From the NCBI GenBank assembly GCA_030674155.1, contig CM060322.1, positions 64,863,324 through 64,883,323 of the forward strand: a DNA stretch of 20,000 nucleotides, written 5' to 3'. Positions within the stretch are counted from its first letter, which is position 1. Each line of letters opens with the position of its first letter. The position numbers were made by a program, and so were the translations under genes. Below, one piece after another: positions 17,029 through 20,000 of the stretch. The DNA comes from Stramonita haemastoma (lineage: Eukaryota; Mollusca; Gastropoda; Neogastropoda; Muricidae). The notes beneath the pieces are model-generated. The model saw only the letters and a list, made by a program, of their open reading frames with translations, had not been told where the DNA came from and did no database searches.

Positions 17029-17486
17029 CAGAAGTACAGGGCAGCTAAATTTAGCACTCTTGATGGAGTGATGTTGGATTTTCAGGCTGTGAGTTGTTTG
17101 TTTAATATTTGATTTAGTTAAAGGTCAAGATTTAAAATGAGCCAGGCACAATTAGAACAGAAGATGATGGATGCTAAAGCCGAATGGTTAAAACCGTTCC
17201 AACTTCAATCCCATCCAGGGTCCATGAAGTCATGGTGTTCAAATGTCAGGTGTTGTTTGATGAATTAAGGGTGGGGATATTTATGATCTGGGCATGATGT
17301 GGGCATGCACCAAACATGCTTATGCCTGTGTATGTGAGAAAGATGGTGTTGGTTAGAATGCAAGTTTTGAGACAGAACCTCAAAATGGTTATTTCAGGTT
17401 TTTAAAAAAAAAATCTTATTTCTTTTATTGAGGAAAAAGTAGTGGAGGAAATCTTATTTCTTTTATTATGTTTTGTCATATGGCAG
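17029..17486. other. Intron sequence before exon 11
   Basis: Mostly unique. A possible decayed tRNA-like SINE fragment lies at 17165-17230 (atgctaaagccgaatggtta). Near the acceptor the phrase aaatcttatttcttttatt occurs twice (17410-17428 and 17449-17467), providing a pyrimidine tract. Confidence 0.45.
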
Positions 17487-17631
17487 TTTTGAGCAGAAGC
17501 CCCGCAAGTATCGTCTGGTGCCGGCAGAGGAGCGGAGACCCCCGAAGCAGCAGAAGAAAGTGGAGTTTGACTTCAGCACCAGTGTGCGATGCTCCCTGCC
17601 CCCTCACCTGCACAGCGCCATGAAAATCATG
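17487..17631 (+). CDS. Exon 11: end of WGR domain and start of PARP regulatory domain
   Basis: Acceptor tatggcag at 17486, donor atcatg|gtcagt at 17631. It reads FEQKPRKYRLVPAEER: F-x-x-K-P-x-K-Y-x-L-V is the closing strand of WGR domains (compare the F...PGKY.L of PARP2). A basic linker (RPPKQQKKVEFDF) leads to SVRCSLPPHLHSAMKIM, matching the start of the PARP regulatory (helical) domain, S-x-L-x-x-x-V-x-x-L-I-x-x-I. The exon needs two bases from an upstream exon that I could not place with confidence. The exit is phase 0, and the next exon continues VNIETL in register with the family. Confidence 0.85.
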
Positions 17632-18050
17632 GTCAGTAATTAATGTGTGATGATGGCAGTGAAGAAATACTGTGTGGGGGATCAACTGAAATGTAGTGTG
17701 TTATGGTGTATGATGATGAAATTGATGATCGTGGAATGTAATGATGATAGTAAATAATAACAGCAATGATTGATGATGATAATGATGATGATGATGATGA
17801 TGAGTAAAGATGATGATGATAATAGGAAGTCTGGTGGCAATCTTATGTGGGTGATTGAACATAGTGTATTCCGGTGATAATTGATAGTTAAGGATGATGG
17901 TAATAATAGCAGTAATGATGATGATAGTAACGATGATGATGATAGTAACGGATGACGATGACGATGATATGACACGACGACGAGATGATGATGACAGACG
18001 ACGACGATGAGATGATAGATGATGATGACGATGATGATGACAACATCAAG
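17632..18050 (+). repeat. Degenerate (GAT)n tract
   Basis: GATGAT-rich sequence with ACGACG patches near 17960-18010. Open frames on both strands are repeat artefacts. Confidence 0.85.
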
Positions 18051-18366
18051 AGGAAAAGGACTGGAATAAGAAGAAGAGGAGGAGAAACTACAATTATGCA
18101 TTATTTACAGATAACAAATAGCAACAACTCACTTTTTACAAATAAGAATTTTGCCAAGCTTTTTGAATGGTATGGAGTGTATGGTCTAGAATCACTTTAA
18201 ACTTTTTTTTTTTTTTAGGGTTTATTATTAACATAGCAGAATATGGAAACATTCAGCTGTTGGACTGCTGTTTGAAATAAATTTGGATGACTATGTGAGT
18301 ATAAAGACACAACAGATGCATATCAATACATAGATCTTATTTTCATCTTATCTTATTCTTTTTGGG
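18051..18366. other. Intron sequence without recognised elements
   Basis: A GA-rich patch then AT-rich unique sequence; no exon or repeat family is recognised. Confidence 0.4.
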
Positions 18367-18421
18367 GACGGGTTAGCTCAGTGGTCAGAGCACTCACTTT
18401 CCCCCAGGTAAGGTTAACTCA
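18367..18421 (+). mobile_element. SINE-2 head fragment
   Basis: gacgggttagctcagtggtc then agagcactcactttccccca; the body is missing. The following 18422-18685 is AT-rich unique sequence. Confidence 0.7.
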
Positions 18422-18688
18422 CTTGGGACGGCCAGGTCTCTCCCTTGCTTTTCTCCATGGACGCCCATTTGTAATGGTTCATAAAAAAGATTATAAAAAA
18501 TATGAAACACATGAAAGAAATTTTTTGGGGGAACTTATGAATAATATGCTGGGCTAGTACATATCAAAAGATTGAAGCTCTCACTTTAATATTTAAGCTT
18601 TTACAAGCATGAAGAAAATACTCCGAATTTTGTACTTGTGTATGGCCCACAAACCTATGTTAGCTGCACTAGTCATAGACAATGCGGC

Positions 18689-18955
18689 GGTCACATGAAA
18701 AATCTGCAAACAGCAAATCCGCATAGCAGACAGCCATCCAAACTGTGCTTACTTTGATCCGCTATAGCAGACAGCCATCCAAAACTGTTGCTGTACTTTG
18801 ATCCGCTATAGCAGACGGCCATCCCAAACTGTTGCTATACTTTGATCCGCTATAGCAGACAGCCATCCAAAACTGTTGCTGTACTTTGATCCGCTATAGC
18901 AGACGCCATCCCAAACTGTTGCTGTACTTTGATCCGCTATAGCAGACGGCCGTCC
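18689..18955 (+). repeat. 44-bp tandem repeat with alternating unit variants
   Basis: The unit is tttgatccgctatagcagac, then agccatccaaaactgttgct and gta. About six units; they alternate between cagccatccaaaac and cggccatcccaaac forms. Confidence 0.9.
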
Positions 18956-19214
18956 TCTGAGAGTTAAACAGCATTGATGGTGGTTACTATTTGGAAGGGT
19001 GACCTTTTATGTGCCTCGGCTTCAGTACAGTCCCTTAGTTTACTCAGCATGTAAATGGGTACCTGCCCTCTTTAGGTCAGGGAAGGTAAAGCAGCGAGGG
19101 AGAGGAGATGGGTGCCACCCTAAACATGCTGGCCCCTAGAGAAGCTGAGGTCTCTGATGCCTCGCTCCCCTACACCACATAGGTTATGGGACACCTTTAC
19201 CTTTACCTTTTAGC
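18956..19214 (+). mobile_element. SINE-2 copy lacking the tRNA-like head
   Basis: Begins in the 5S-like segment (agttaaacagcattgatggt, ggttactatttggaagggtg), body gagatgggtgccaccctaaa, ends acctttacctttacc. The 44-bp array replaces its head. Confidence 0.82.
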
Positions 19215-19392
19215 TTTACCGTATTCTTTTATTTCCAGAATAATGGAATAAGCACTCATGTGCCTTTTTACATCCTGTCCTTGTGTGTATGCAATTTTGA
19301 AAATTTTGTTATCTGTTCCTACCACCACACAATGGCCTACTCTTCCAAAAAGCTAAACGGGTTTTAACTTTTGCACAAGATGTTGAAATGTT
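19215..19392 (-). mobile_element. SINE-1 fragment
   Basis: Tail tattcttttatttccagaat and body cacacaatggcctactcttc; truncated at the body. Confidence 0.75.
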
Positions 19393-19454
19393 AATGTTAA
19401 ATCTAGATAATTGTAGATGATTATGGAGTGATGTTACAGAGATGACACAGATAG

Positions 19455-19635
19455 GTAAAAAAGGTAAAGGTGTTCCATAACCTAGGTGGTCGTAGGGGAG
19501 CGAGGCATCAGAGACCTCAGCTTCTCTAGGTACCAGCATATTGAGGGCGGCGTCCATCTCCTCTCCCTCACTGATTCTAAAGAGGGCAGGTACCCATTTA
19601 CAGCTGGGTGAACTGGGAGGACTGTTCTGAAGCCT
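19455..19635 (-). mobile_element. SINE-2 fragment, 5' truncated
   Basis: ggtaaaggtgttccataacc through ctcagcttctctaggtacca to gaactgggaggactgttctg. The 5S-like and tRNA-like head is absent. Confidence 0.8.
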
Positions 19636-19714
19636 TACAGAGATGACACATACAGGCATGATAATAATAAGTGTATGGCTGCCTTTGATAATGATGACTG
19701 TATGTCTGGTGCAG

Positions 19715-19834
19715 TGAACATAGAGACGCTTCAGAGTCCTACCAGAGGGACATCATTGGACACCAATGTCCTGCCCTTTGGGCGTTCAGCCGTGATCGTC
19801 TGATGCAGGCCAAGCAACTGCTGGAGCAGATGAG
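19715..19834 (+). CDS. Exon 12: PARP regulatory domain, with probable one-base breaks
   Basis: Acceptor tggtgcag at 19714, donor atgag|gtgagg at 19834. One frame reads NIETLQSPTRGTSLDTNVLPFG up to the G run at 19780-19782; another reads AFSRDRLMQAKQLLEQM after it. Together they match the PARP regulatory domain in length and pattern: V-E-x-M ... I/L-D ... M/L-P-L/F-G-x-L/F-S-x-x-x-I/L ... L. One G missing from GGG joins them. The start also implies one G missing at the acceptor (cag|GTGAAC), because exon 11 ends in phase 0. A single uninterrupted frame across the exon exists (EHRDASESYQRDIIGHQ) but loses the P-L/F-G motif and the family spacing. The catalytic domain with its H-Y-E triad would lie beyond the window. 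Confidence 0.75.
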
Positions 19835-20000
19835 GTGAGGTCGTTTACCTGAGTGGGTGAGGTGATGGGTCGTTACCTGGAGTGTGCGGTGAGGTCGTTT
19901 ACCTGGAGTGGGTGAGGTGAGGGTCCCTTTAACTGGAGTGGGTGAGGTGAGGGTCGTTTACCTGGAGTGGGTGAGGTGAGGGTCGTTTACCTGGAGTGGG
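19834..20000 (+). repeat. 29-bp minisatellite starting at the exon 12 donor
   Basis: The unit is gtcgtttacctggagtgggt then gaggtgagg; nearly six copies to the window edge, with the array continuing. Each unit contains a GAG|GTGAGG that is almost identical to the real donor atgag|gtgagg. Confidence 0.9.

Noticed and set aside
17652..17668. Shared phrase gatggcagtgaagaaat between the intron after exon 11 and the array at 3719
   Set aside because: Only 17 bases within GAT-rich low-complexity sequence; likely chance or slippage rather than a common element.

Overview
The window is an intron-rich, repeat-dense animal nuclear sequence. Exons are short, with GT..AG borders, and lie in introns full of SINEs, microsatellites and minisatellites. 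The repeat style and the protein type suggest a marine invertebrate, most likely a lophotrochozoan such as a gastropod mollusc. That placement is inference; no species can be named from the sequence.

One plus-strand gene crosses the whole window and is open at both ends. I can place twelve coding exons between about 313 and 19834. They encode, in order: the end of one ankyrin repeat plus a charged linker (313-495); ankyrin-like helices (2427-2518, 4279-4440, 5061-5178); a stretch not clearly assignable (7187-7292); an acidic, Ser/Asp-rich linker (8213-8509); ankyrin-like helix plus Lys-rich and Ser/Glu-rich tracts (9474-9727); two well-formed ankyrin repeats (12104-12369); an acidic linker (13763-13932); the start of a WGR domain (15129-15234); the end of WGR and the first helix of the PARP regulatory domain (17487-17631); and more of the regulatory domain (19715-19834). 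This order (ankyrin, WGR, regulatory domain, then presumably the catalytic domain beyond 20000) is that of the PME-5/tankyrase-like poly(ADP-ribose) polymerases of invertebrates. It is not that of vertebrate tankyrase, which has SAM and no WGR. The WGR core exon expected between 15235 and 17486 is not securely found.

Several exons read correctly only if single bases are allowed to be missing or extra, mostly missing a G in a G run. Exon borders and phases agree with those corrections. I read this as homopolymer errors in a long-read assembly more readily than as a decayed gene, but the sequence alone cannot decide.

The introns hold at least four SINE-like families: a tRNA-headed family with an ATAAA-type tail; a family whose head joins a tRNA-like A box to a segment of 5S rRNA; a family with a CCGGGG palindrome and a conserved 3' tail; and an older tRNA-type family at 1-52 and 2140-2412. 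There is also an inverted pair of a roughly 270-bp repeat with a long G tract. Tandem repeats include minisatellites of about 30, 29, 36 and 44 bp. Two of these arrays contain the splice site of the adjacent exon in their repeat unit. No CRISPR, operon, bacterial gene, intact rRNA or intact tRNA gene is present.
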